NCBI GenBank assembly: GCA_018881555.1 | Contig: JACAXG010000034.1 | Span: 4,722,615-4,786,614 of the forward strand | Origin: Amblyornis subalaris | Lineage: Eukaryota; Chordata; Aves; Passeriformes; Ptilonorhynchidae | Reading direction: 5' to 3' | Length of the DNA stretch: 64,000 nucleotides | Shown here: in pieces, positions 38,310 through 51,358 of the stretch | Position numbering within the stretch: the stretch's first letter is position 1 | Layout: every line of letters starts with the position of its first letter | Notes under the pieces: model-generated | The model's database searches: none | Seen by the model: only the letters and a program-made list of their open reading frames with translations | Told to the model about the DNA's origin: nothing | Program-made: the position numbers and the translations under genes

Positions 38310-41300
38310 ATGCACACTGGAGAAATACATCACACTTATTATCTTCATACTGGTCTGGACTTGTTGGTCTCCTAAAAGGAGATGAGTAAGCTGAAACATA
38401 ACTTGAAGTTCTGAAATGTTAAGGTGGAATAAACTATATAGTATTCTGTTATTTAAAAAGTAGTATTTAGTACTTCACCTGCAGAAGCCAGTTAGTGCTG
38501 AAATATCACAGCAGCATGTCAAACCGAACAGTTTCCACAAAGGGAGCACTGAACCTGTGGAACTCAGTGTTACCAGATATCCATAGGTCAAAANCTTAGC
38601 AAGTCTCAAAACCAAGTCAGGTAATGAGTAAAACCAAATCTGAAACGAACCCTCTATTTAGGTTTAGGGGATGCTTTGCCCAGAGGGAAAAGCTGTTAGT
38701 GGAATATACTTTGTATCCTGAAGAACTTGTGTTTGTTTTCTTTGTAAAGCTTTCATTTTAGGATTTGTCTCTGTTTGTTTGCTATTTCCTGGCTGCTTTG
38801 TAACACAAGTAAGCGTTCAGTACTTTTGTTCAGGTTTTTTGTGTTTTTCTTACATCTAGGCAATATTTTTACTCCAGTCAGGATCTGTGTGCTCCCACAT
38901 GCTGGAGGTCACAACCTGGACCTTGCNCATTGGCGGCGTGCCCTCAGTGTACAGATCCCGATACTGCTCATTTTATTTTAGGTGACAGGCACTGCTTGGG
39001 AAGAGCTTGTGTGCAGAGAACGTGAATGACCNGAGCAGGCAAGGTCTGGACCTCACTGGGCAGTAACATAAAACCTCAGCATTAAGTTGCCTTCANTTGG
39101 AGAATCCTTGTGGATTTAGGAGCACATTGATATTGCCTGTGAGGAGACAGTGTAGGGGTTGGGGGAAGTACTGAGTGGTCTGTGTGGAGCAGACCTGGCT
39201 GGCATGAACTGGTGCTTTGCTGCTTCTCCCTTCTTGTACCAATGGATGTGTCTTCCACCTTGGGCCTCCCAAGCTTCACCCCATTCCCAAAGAGCTGAGC
39301 TTAAAATATTCATTACATTTGGAAATCAACAATGATGGCTAGTAATTCCAATGAAGGGTGGGCATTTATTCCCTTCCTGATTATTTACAATATTTTCAGC
39401 TGGAATACTAATGGATGCCTGAGTGACAAGCTGGTGCTGATTCAAAACAAGGACACAACTGAGTATCTGAGAATTAAAAGGCAGGGCAGTGCCAGTCTCC
39501 AGCAGCAGGTGGCAATGCAAAATGCTTCATGATTGCAGTCAGGAAAAAAGCAGCAACATTCCAGAAAATACTCTTCAACTCTCCTGGAGNGAAGTTATTC
39601 AGCTTCTGTGTTACAGATTGCGTTTGGCTGTTCACTGCAAATGCACTGACTTTCCTAGAAGTCAGTATGCCCCCAAACCACACTGTTTTCCATAAGAAAT
39701 TATAGGATGCCAAGAAACAGAAAGTGTCCTTGACAAATTTTGTCACAGAACAATCAGGCATTAGAGACAGCGATAGCTGTGTGCAGCTGACAGCCCAGGC
39801 TCTTTGAACAAAATGGACACAAATTTCAAGATTCTGTTTGGAGNTGGCTCATTCTCCCTCTGATCTTACTAGCAGTTTCAGAGACGGGGAGAACTGAGCA
39901 TTCTCAGTCAGGTATTTACTNAGGCCACCCCAGTTCATCTGTGCCTCAGCAGAGCTGCATGATGAGCACACGTGGGAAGTCCTTTCACACCTTTTCTCTT
40001 TTACAGCAGAGCAATTCAACTCCATTTTTTTAAATTTATTCTAACACTCTAATAAATGCCTGTACCAGCGTGAACCAGGAGGCAGGTAGCAAACTGTGGT
40101 GTTTCAAGGACATGTCTGCACAGAAAAAAAGTAGCCTTTTTCTCTATTATCTATGATTTTGGAAAGTGGGCAACAGCAACGACGGCTGTACTGGGAACTG
40201 TCTTGATTTTATTTCGTACCTGTGGTAAATCTAAGTTCTAATTCCGAGCACAGAATTACTTTATTCTCCTTGACTCCAGAAAGCATTTGTATTCATATGG
40301 ATGTATTAAATCTCTCTTCTTGCATTCTGTTACAGCTCTAATTTAATTGTAGAGAATGAGCTGTTACAGTCCATGTACAAGTTCATTGAGGAGAGCTGTG
40401 TACAGCATTCTCGATGCAGTGCCCCACCGATTGAACGTAAAACATGTTGCTCAGGCAACAGCAAGAGACACAGGGGAAAAAATATTCAGGGCAGATGAGA
40501 GGCAATATTCATCAAATGAAATATCACAAATCTGCAGGGAAAGAAAAGTCATAATCAGCTCTCAGATTTTAATCATAGAAAGGAGTCAAAATTCAGCCAA
40601 GNAAACACAATTTTTCTTTGACAGTCCTAGCAATGTAAGACAAAGTCATAGTTAACTAAATCAAGGCATGATTCAACAACTATTACAGTTTGCTGATGCC
40701 AAATGGAGACTGAGGCCAACATGTTTTGTCTGCTTTTGGAGATCAACCAACTCTTTGAAATAAAACTGCTGCAGAAAAGTTGGACAGCAATGTTATATTT
40801 TGCTAAGAACTTACTCTTTAATTTTAACTTCTTTACTACTCTGCTCTATACTGTCATCTTGCAGAACTGAAAAGATTAGTACACACCTTTGGNCTAATTA
40901 TCAGATGTCCCAATACTTTGATGTGGTAGCTTTAAACTCACCCTTTTACCTGCACTAGCACAGATGACACTCCAATACACTGGGAACAGAAATTTTACCA
41001 AAAGTTTTGAGCTAATCTAGAAAATTTCTACCTCCCGGGAGGGTTTGTAAGAACAAACAAGTAAGGAAATGGCAGTAACATATAAAAAACCCTGTGCTAG
41101 AATCACAAGATTTGCAGAAAAGTCACTTTCACTGAACCAGGAAGGACTGTTTGAGGGGTCTGTAGCAAGAAAAGCTGAACTACGTGATTGCTGCAAATGA
41201 CGTCACATCAGCAAAGACTCTTCAACTTATACACTGAGTTTCAGGTGTCATTTTCAGCGATTCAGGGACAATGTGAGTCCCATTATCACACAGGGAAGCG

Positions 41301-42086
41301 ATGCTCTGGGTGAGGTGTGAGCATCTCTGCTCGCTCAGCAGTTTAAACACTCCTTGCTGCCACTCACTGCCCAGCAGATCTCTCATGCAGCAATGATTTC
41401 CTGTCTGAGTGGCTCATTCGTGCCATTACACTTACTCAACATTGACCATCAGGCTTCAGTACTGTATATGCCAACTGTTTTTAAAGTGCATCTTTTTCAC
41501 AATCCAACTAATAAGCAACGAAGTTACTCTTTTATGANAGCTGTCCAATCTCCAAAGTACCAATGCAGTACTTGTGCAAGAGCCATAGATTTCNGTTTAG
41601 AGATGTCCATTCATGTATAAGTTCTGTTTGTCATAGTCAATTTATAAAAAACCCTGCATTATAATGCCATGGTTTATGGAAATTTACCATTTAATACATA
41701 AAAAAGTTGATAAATAAAATGCATAGGTGTGAATCTGAGACTTCTGAAATCCACAGTCACTTTTCTAGAAACTTCTGTAGAAGCAGAAAGCAAAGGCTGC
41801 CTGTGCCCAGTCACTGTGCCCATCAGGGAGACAGCCTTGCTCCTGCACTGTGTTTTTGTTACTCTCTGTGATACCTGAATTTGTGAACTTCTCTCTGAGG
41901 TGCCATCCTGGGGGTGTCTTTGCCATAATGTTCTTTTTCAATATCAAGTGGAATTCCTTACGTCTTTTAAAATAGATGACCAGCATGTTTACGTGCTTCT
42001 ATTACCTGCCACCATCCCANGCTGTTCCAGCTCAGAGCACAAGCAGACAGCACAAGGCTTATTAGTGCAGCAGTCAATGGGCAGGG

Positions 42087-42112
42087 CTAGAAGATATTTC
42101 TAGAAGATATTT
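42087..42112. repeat. Exact 13-bp tandem duplication
   Basis: The unit ctagaagatattt occurs twice head to tail about 105 bases inside the intron from the donor of the 210-bp exon. Confidence 0.95.
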
Positions 42113-42189
42113 GGAAGTCTAAAGAATGTGGATGCTTATCTATATGTGCGTATCTTTAGAGATTCTTCACCTCACGAGGAGGTTCATTA

Positions 42190-42549
<360 letters not shown>

Positions 42550-45500
42550 TCATGGTTTTACCATNTATGCCAAAATCCTGTAGTTTGCGTAGGTTTCAAT
42601 ACAGTTTTTAATTATTAAAACCACACACCATGCAGCAGATGGATAAAATGTAACTTTTCTGTTACAAATTTTATATGCTGGAAAAATAATTTTGAAAACG
42701 GTATCCTACCACCAAATTGTGGTTTATTAAAAATTTATGGAAATACTTGAATTCTTTTCAGCTGTCATTTCATTGGGAACAAGTTCTTCTCCAGGCACTT
42801 TTTAAGGAAGCTCTCTCCTAAGGCAATATTGTGCAAACAACATATCTGTACTCCTTGTAAGCTCCAATAAAAGCACACAGTCCACAAAACAAAAGAGCAT
42901 AAATCCATTTTGGGTGTGCCCAGCACCATAACTCAGGAAATNAAATTTCACTTGGTTGGAAAACCCTTAGAGTCAGAAAATTACTTTCTGCTTGCAACTC
43001 CACAAGTCAATGTAAAGAGGAGAAATTCAAAACACAATTGAAAGATTTTTCAAGTGAAGCAGTGATGTCTGCTTTCTTCATGGCTGCTGATTTTCTGTTC
43101 TTTTCTCAAGNCCTTAATTTCTTTTCTTAAAGGTTGAGCAACGCATGGAGAAACAATTCTTTCCTGTTCTTTTCCATCTGTAGCTGTGAAAAATTCACAT
43201 GGAAGACTAGATACAGAAGAAACAGAAGAGCTAATTACTGTGCTAGTCAGTTATTCAAAGCTTGCCACTTACCTGATTTTGAAAAAAAAANCCCCGAGCT
43301 TGGAATTTTACATCTCATATTCAAACCCAAAGACACTCTTACATGATACTCTCANTTCTAGTCACACAGGTTTATTAATCAACCCTTGATGCACCTCAAT
43401 TTCTGTATCTACAGTCTNGGAATCCACATTTGACTGAGATAACAATCTTTCCTTGAGCTCTATGTCAGAAACTTTTTTAGCTTCAAGGCACATTAGAGGA
43501 CTTGAGAGAGCCAAGCAAGGAGAAAACACCAGGAGCCACTCAGAGGCAGGAGATGCCAGCAGCTCCCCAAGGGACCTACGCTGAATGGCTGGGGCCTGGC
43601 TGAGCAGGACTGACTGTCTGAGCAGCCACTTCCTCTCCCAGTTATCCCCATGGCCAGGAGCTGGGACTGTTCAACAGCAATCACCACTCAGATGATGCAG
43701 TCCCAGACAAAGAACCACATTCAAACCACTTTGACTTCTGTGGCTCAATACNCCACACGCTGTTACCTGGGGTACAGCAAACAGGGAAAGATGCACTGTT
43801 AGAGGCAGAGATCCCATCTATGCACAACAGTGACAAAATCTCATGTTGTTTTGGGTTCTTTGACATTCCAGTCTGCAGATGAACTTAATGAGTTCACCCA
43901 GCCAGTGTTCAGGGGTGAAACAGGGTTTCCTCAGTGAAATGTTATATAGGAAATACATAAAAATAACTAACAGGATATGCAGTGCAATACGTAACCATTA
44001 GTGTATGTCATGAATTACTATTGGTTAATAGTAACATTTAATGTTAAGGGCATCTTACCACAACCTTCAAGTAGTAACACACAATGAGAAAATGATCAAA
44101 CAACCCCAGTTTGGGAGTCATAAATAGGATTCAGTGACATTTTATGTGACAAAGACCTTCAAAAATCAAACCTCTTCCATGAACTTCTAGGTCACTTACC
44201 TACTTTAATGTATGCAAAAAGACACTGCAATGAAAATCCAAAGTGTTTGTTTTTCCTAGTTGGTAACCCCAGCAGGTTGAAAAACAGTCTGTATCAATAC
44301 AACATGACATCTGCCTTTCAGGGACCTTTGCTACGGGATGTCTGTGACACAGGTCTGTCTGTGACTGTGTAGAGAGANCTGCTAATACAAAGAGCTGTGC
44401 AAAGAGCCCAGATTATTACTGGGATTTGAACTGTTTCAGTTGATAGCATCGAGCTATCAAAAATACTGACGTGCTTTTTCACAAAACAGATACACGCAAT
44501 CCTACGTGATTTTTTTTCTTTTAACCAATAACATTAATTTCTGTAAGATACTACTTATCTGGGAAAAGGAAAGCCATGAACAAAGTTTCAAACTTCTTTG
44601 GAAATGCACACAATCCTCGTTCCCACCAGTAGAGGATGGTGTCTAGATTGCAGCTTACTCTTTCCAGCAAAATATTGAGAAAGCCAAAAGTCTAGAATAT
44701 GTTTTTAAAAAGTCAGAATTAGGCCCTGAAAATGCCCTACCAAATTAATACATCATTCAATAGAGTTAATTTACTATGTCAGTCAGCTGCTCCCGGAAAT
44801 GCTGTGATTACCTCAGTGAAAACCTTCTCTGTGTGTGCCTCATTGACACCACTCGAACACCACCCCTTGGAATTTCACACACACGCAGTCAGCCCTTGTC
44901 ACAGTGGAAATGCTCTGGCTGAGTGTGGAGCTAAGGATTTATCTACTTCAGTTTACTTAACAGAGAAGGATTTGTACTTGTTGCCTGATAAAAATGATTT
45001 GTGCATTCTTAGTTTTATTGTCAGCTGAATCAAAGCACAGCAGTTCTCTGCAACCAGCTGGAAACTGTGGAAATATTCAGACTAAATAAAGATTTAGTTT
45101 ATAGTCTGGTTCTTTATAAGGTGTAGAAAATCAGTTTTCAGCTGGCTGTCTAGACTTTGTAAATTTACATTCCACTATCCTTTCTTGGGGATTTTCAGTT
45201 CACAGTTTATCTGAAAAGTAATATATCCCAAAAATGAAAAGCATATTGGATCAGATTATAATGTCATGTAACCCATCACAGAGCTGAATCATTATTATTT
45301 GGTGATCACTATCACTAACATTGATACACAGACAGAAAAACAAAATGTCAGTGCTTTATGTAGTTTTCTGTAATATTACTTTCCTGCTCACTTGTGAATA
45401 CCTAAAAAGTTAAAAACAATATTAATGCCTCACTTTCACCCAAATATTTTGGGGAGGATTTTAGAATAATTTCAGCTTCCTTAATAAATGTCAATGGGAA

Positions 45501-48177
45501 TCATACTCAGATTCAATTAAAAAAAATAAAATCACTGTGTTAGTTCTTGCTCGACTGAAAGAGCACCTCAGATCCAATGTGGCTGGGACAGCTCCAGAAA
45601 TGCAGAATGCTCCCCTGCCAGGTCTCAGCCCATCACTGGCACATTTGTTGACTGTCCCAGCCACTTGGATGCTTTTACACTGTCAACTACTCCCTGCTGC
45701 AAATGTAGCTCCATGGAGCAAGCTCAGTGGCACAAATTATTGTGTCTCATAAGAGCACATGCACTGCTGAAAGGTAACAGTAGCTGCTGCACAGCTCTTT
45801 CCTTATTTTTTATTTTAGAAGTGCAGAAACACAGAGAGCATCTAGGTTATCTCACATTTCCAAAAACCTTAATTTGGAGTTAGGAAATATAGAAGCTCAG
45901 TACTATGCTGGGAGCTCACTGAATCATACGACGGCCACTGGAAAATCTTTTTGCAGTCAAGTGCTATATTTTGAAAGCTGAAATTATTATGGAAAGCATC
46001 TTTATTGTTCAATACTTCTTCCACCAAAATGGTACATAAAAATGTAAATTTCAAGAAATAATTCACTGCTTTAAATATTTATGGACACAGTTGGTTAAAC
46101 TGCCATAAAGGCACTCAAATGTTTCAAGCACTTCCAGCTGTCATTGTATTTCAATATTCAAAGATATGCATTTTTCTTATTTATTTCACCTGAATCTCAG
46201 GCTTTTCCATTTAAAGAATAAGACGGTGGCTAAAATCTCTTATAGAGTACATATTTTACAAATAAGTGGCATGCACAATTTCCCCCCCATGAAAGGTCCC
46301 CTAATAGCTGCGCACTAGGCAAGGCTGGCTCGTGAGCTGTGATACCAGAAAACCTGGAAATGCTGAAGAAAGTGAGAAACAAACTGAGTCGGTTGTAACT
46401 TGGACCAAAGGAAACTGAAATTACAGCTACAGAAAACATCTTACCTAAAAAGCTACCATTCAAATGAGTATAACTCTATGGCCAGTCTGCCACTTCGCTC
46501 TTAAACACAAATTAATTTCAGGACCAGGTGGCTTTTTGGTGCAACGCTAAGTGATAAATGGCAGAACCTTTATTACAGCTTGGGGTTTTGGGGTAAGAAA
46601 GAAAAGCAATTGTCTTAAGGAACTTAAAATGAGGGTTGCTCTCTGTCATTTCTCTCAGCTGTGAGCTGAAATGTGTAAGTTAATCCATACATTATTAATT
46701 AATTCCTTTTTTTTCTTAGTGTTTGTTATAAGCCTAAATAAATAATATATCACTCTAGGCAGAACTCGCCTACCAGGGGAAGCAAATGGTACTACTCATA
46801 GGGTCTGAGATTCAGCACACACATACAGGTGTGAAGCAGTCATTCATTTGGGATGGGTTTAGATGTGAGTCAGAACTGATCTCCTCCGGCCTCGACCTGT
46901 CAGACCTCACCTCGTCTGGTCACAAGGCGGGAATGGCCCTGACTGAGGGAGCAGGAGCACAGAGCACCTCCAAGGGCACCGCTGGAGGGGCGCGGGTGCA
47001 GGGTAGGACTGCAGCCAGCATGTGCGTGTGATGGTCAGAGCTACCTGAGACATGCCCCGGGCGCAGCTCCACCAGTGTCTCATCTGACAGTGCCAGCACG
47101 ACACTGGGCCCATCTGACTGACCACTCCCACAGGCACTGGATGTAGAGCAATACTAAGACCTTCAGAGCATCCCAGAGTTTCTTCTTTNTGCACACCAGG
47201 GCTTTTTATTTACCTTTATTACACGTTTAAAAATTAGAGCCACCTTTTAATGGATTTCTTGCTGTGTGGTGCTTTGTCTGATCTGCACAGCTGTAAATTT
47301 ATCCCAACCTCTCCCGAAGAAAAATAATCAGCTATTAATACCATATGCAAGAAACATGGATAATGCTCAGTGCTTCAGCCATAAATAAAAAAAAGAGAAA
47401 GGTATATTATACTGTCAGTGGAACCCATATCCTCATCTTTATTAACTGTAGTGGTTTGTCTGTTCTGACTTCATTCGCTTGCTAATTAAGCAGAAGTTTG
47501 CTTTGCATATCAATTTTTAATACCCCTTTTTTTACAGTTAAGTGAGAGTTGCAGCAGGNAGCTTGTTCAATTAAAAGCAGCTCTGACCTAGTTCCATGCA
47601 AAATCAATAGAAAGTCTGAAGAGTCTCACAAACCATCTAACATTTAAGAAGACGTGGCTGAACAGCTTCTCGGTGTTCACGGAGCACATGTTTCTGTGGA
47701 CAGTGAAATCCAGTGGAGATCACATCTGCCTGCTACAGACAGCAAAGGAAGGGGAAGAGGGATTGATGAGGAAAATGCATTTAGTTGATTTTCTGTGGCT
47801 GTACCAAGCCTGTTAAGTGTGCAATTCTGGTTAGGAAAGCAAGACAGGAAAAGAAAAAGCCACAATGCAATTAACTGGAGACTAATAAAAGAAGGGATAG
47901 ATTTATACCAAAAGATCAACCAAGACTTTAGAATAAAAATATTCAATGGAAATTATGAGTGTTAAGATCTGGTTGAAAAAAAAATAGAATTCTTTAAGTT
48001 TCAATAAACTTCNGCTGGCATTATTGGTCACTTAAAAGATGAATTTTTAAAAATTCAACCTGGTGAGATACATATTCAGCATTGTTTGATGTCCTATTGT
48101 AAGAGGAAAAATCATCCTGTATATTGATTGAAATAAAGGAAAATCTGGTTTTAGTATTAAGTAAGGAGAGACATTTT

Positions 48178-48318
48178 TCATCCCTGGAAGTTTTAAAAAA
48201 TGTGTGGATATGGCACTTGAGGACATGGTTTAGNNGTGATCATGGTGGTGGTGCTGGGCTGACAGTTGTATTCGGTGATCTTGGAGTTCTTTTCCAACCT
48301 TAACAATTCTACNATTGA
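48178..48318 (+). mobile_element. CR1 3'-end fragment
   Basis: The sequence starts near catccctggaagttttaaa and runs through gatatggcacttgaggacatggtttag to ttcttttccaaccttaacaattctac, the standard order of the CR1 3' end. It is 5'-truncated and contains three n. Plus orientation, opposite to NYAP2. Confidence 0.88.
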
Positions 48319-51001
48319 TCCAAGATGATTTTGGCATATATTAAGGAAGTGATGACAATCACCTGTTTTCAACAGGGCCAGCATTTCTTAATGATTTATC
48401 CTGTGTTTGAGCTTTTAATTGTGCCTATTCCACTGCACATCACATCACAGCCCCATCATCTGACTGAAGAGGCCACATCTGGAAGACATGCATTATACAG
48501 ATGTACTACCAAAGCAAATAGAAGCAATGTCCTGGGACTCTCAACATTACATCAAACAGNGTTCTTGGCACTCTATTAACAAGTTTTCCACTTAACTTGG
48601 ATTAGTCACAATTACATAATTAAGCAGAACACTTTATTCTCTGACATTCACTGCATTTTTTTTTAATCATTATCTGTTCAGAGCTGGAAATGCTGGAAAT
48701 TGGTGACTTGCACTTAGAAAAACCTCAACAGAAGACTGCGTCCTCCAGTGCCTTTTTGGGCAAAAACCTAATTACAGCAAGTCAAAGGGAATTCTGCTAT
48801 TGACTTTGACAGAGCAAGGATTTTCCTTCCCGCAGTTATTAGCTGGGGCTAGCCAGACATGCTGATTAGTATGAATGTATAGAATAGCTGATCATGGGGA
48901 GCTGCAAACATTTCTCTTACACAGTTTGTGTGCCCAGATCTGCTGATAATCCAGGCTGTGTTTTCAGTCAAAACCTAAACATGTGCACATACCTTTCATC
49001 GGTGGGTACAAACAAGGTCTACGACTGTTTGCTGCAAATAGGATTTTAAGTAGGAGAAGGAAGAACACTAGTTTGAAAAGTCTGAGTGCGGAAGTCTTGT
49101 GAAACTTTGGTACCACTGTCATTAGCCTTGGACTAATTAGCAACAGGCATTGCACACGAGNACAGACCACCATGCCCACCCCAAAAAACCACTGTTCATG
49201 AAACATGCAATGAGACTGGAAATCAGTGGCTGTAAAAGGTGACCCAGCTGTTACTTGGCATTTGATTTGCAGGGATGGTACCTACTCTGACTTAAAGGCT
49301 TTCCTTCCCAGCGCTGTTCATTTTACCCCACACTCATTCTGTTATTCAGATTCTTAAAATACACCCTTGATATTTGGATGAGGACATGATGGTTTGATAG
49401 GTCCTGCACACATCCTAGCACAGTATGGCAAGAAATCAGAAGGCAAGAGTGAGCCAAAAGAGCTAAAGCATAGAGACACTTCAAGAAAAATGTTTTTGTA
49501 GAAAGTTCATGACCTTATGTTTCAAAGCTTCACTTCAAAAACATCAATCTTTCATAGAAGTCCTGACTATATTAAACTTGTCAACACTTTTTTGTCAAGT
49601 TTNCTGCTGCAAAACACCCTTTGAACTATTTCGGGAGTTTGAACATAAGATTTTTCCATTGTTTGAATGCTTTAATTTCTTCNAAAGTATATATTTTCAT
49701 CCAGATTCAGTAGTAAACATTAGTCAGAAAATGAAGATATAGTAATGGATACGGGTTGGGAAAACTGGGGATAGAAACCCTCCCTTTCATATGTTCACAT
49801 AAAAAAATCAATTTCAAAGTTGGAGTGAAAATGAATTCTTTCCTGGCTATTTTGTCTATGGTTTAACTACCTTTATGAAAAGCATTTTCATTAATGCATT
49901 TCTCTTTATTNGTTTCATTAATGAATTAGAAAATTTGCCTTTCATTATTAGAACACACATCCCATTGGCACAGCTCTNCTTCTACTGCAGTATGTTACCT
50001 GTAAAAGAGAATCCTGACACTTCCTTAACACTGGCTTNATCTGAATTTTGCTCTCTGTTTTACTGAGCCAGACACAAGCACTAACATTTCTGTGCAGCCT
50101 CTGTGCCAAGGCCGGCCGGATCAGGGTCCCAGGCAATTTTTGGTCTGCAAGCAAATGCTCAGAGTTCCTCCCAGTTACAGGATAAAACCTGTATGTCATT
50201 CTGGTTTTCTNTGCATTTTAACAGAAATAATTATTTTAGGCCCTCCCCACTTTCTAATTATAGATTTCATTTTGTGAACTGGTTTTATTCTTGCTAGAAA
50301 AGCAACAGGGAACTCATGCCAGCACAGACTTCCAATATTGAGGAAATAAGTAGAATTGCAGATGGTNTTGTACAGCTCTGGCTGATGTCTGTGCTTGTAA
50401 GACCTTAATATTATTGCCTTCACAAGTGGGCAGAGCAGCTACTGTGGCTGGCACAAGGGTCTTTGTGTTACAGCACATACAAACTGCATACAAATTACAC
50501 AAACGTTGCTGGAGCTGTAAAATAGCTACAGATTTCCTAGAAGAAGGTACTTTTTGCGTTATGAATTCAGAGTCACACACAAAAATAAAGTAATTGCCAT
50601 TTTCAGCAAAATTAAACACACAGCTTCTCTCTTTCAGATGAGTAGTTACAAGAACAATGGTTCTTCTTACTCATTCTTAAATGCCAGATAAAGTGCTAAT
50701 TGCATGTTACTGTTTTAACAATAAAATAATTATTAGGGATGGATAATTCTCTTCAGAGGAGTAAAAGGAATGTGAATGTTCACATCAAATGGAATGTAAA
50801 GGAACCTGATTTTTTTAATATGCATGAATATCCTGACAATTANTTCCTCAATGTTCCTGTACTTTTCACCTTATCTATACCTAGTATGTTTGTACACTCC
50901 ACCAACTTCATAGTTTGATATTTGAATCATTTACATGTATAACCCAAATAAAACTATTTCTAACTCTTTGATTTCTCTTTTTACTTATAAGAGTCTTGGA
51001 A

Positions 51002-51036
51002 GGTTCAGAGAACACTTAGGGTTCAGAGAACACTTA
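51002..51036. repeat. 18-bp tandem duplication
   Basis: The unit ggttcagagaacacttag is followed directly by a second copy lacking only the last base. It lies just upstream of a CR1 fragment. Confidence 0.95.
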
Positions 51037-51085
51037 TCTACCTTTTCTCCATTAAAAGTCTAATATTCTTTATCAGAATATTATC

Positions 51086-51358
51086 TCTCCTCCCAGCAAC
51101 TAGCGAAAGGAAATGAGGAAATGGCCTCAAACTGCATCAGGGGAATTTCAGGTTGGCNATCAGGAAGAAATTCTTCACTGAAAGAGTTGTCAGCATTGGA
51201 GCAGACTGCCCAGAGAAGTGATGCAGTCACCATCCCTGGTAGGGTTCGAGAAATGACTGGACATGGCACTTAGTGCTATGGTTTGGTTGAAAAGGTGGTG
51301 TTTGGTCAAAGGTTGGGCCCAGTCTTGAAGGTCTTTTCCAACCTCAGTGATGCTACAG
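51086..51358 (+). mobile_element. CR1 3'-end fragment
   Basis: It carries gaggaaatggcctcaaactgc, attcttcactgaaagagttgtcagcattgg, gcagactgcccagagaagtg, catccctgg, acatggcacttagtgctatggttt and ggtcttttccaacctcagtgat, the CR1 landmarks in order. It is truncated at the 5' end and diverged. Plus orientation. Confidence 0.9.
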
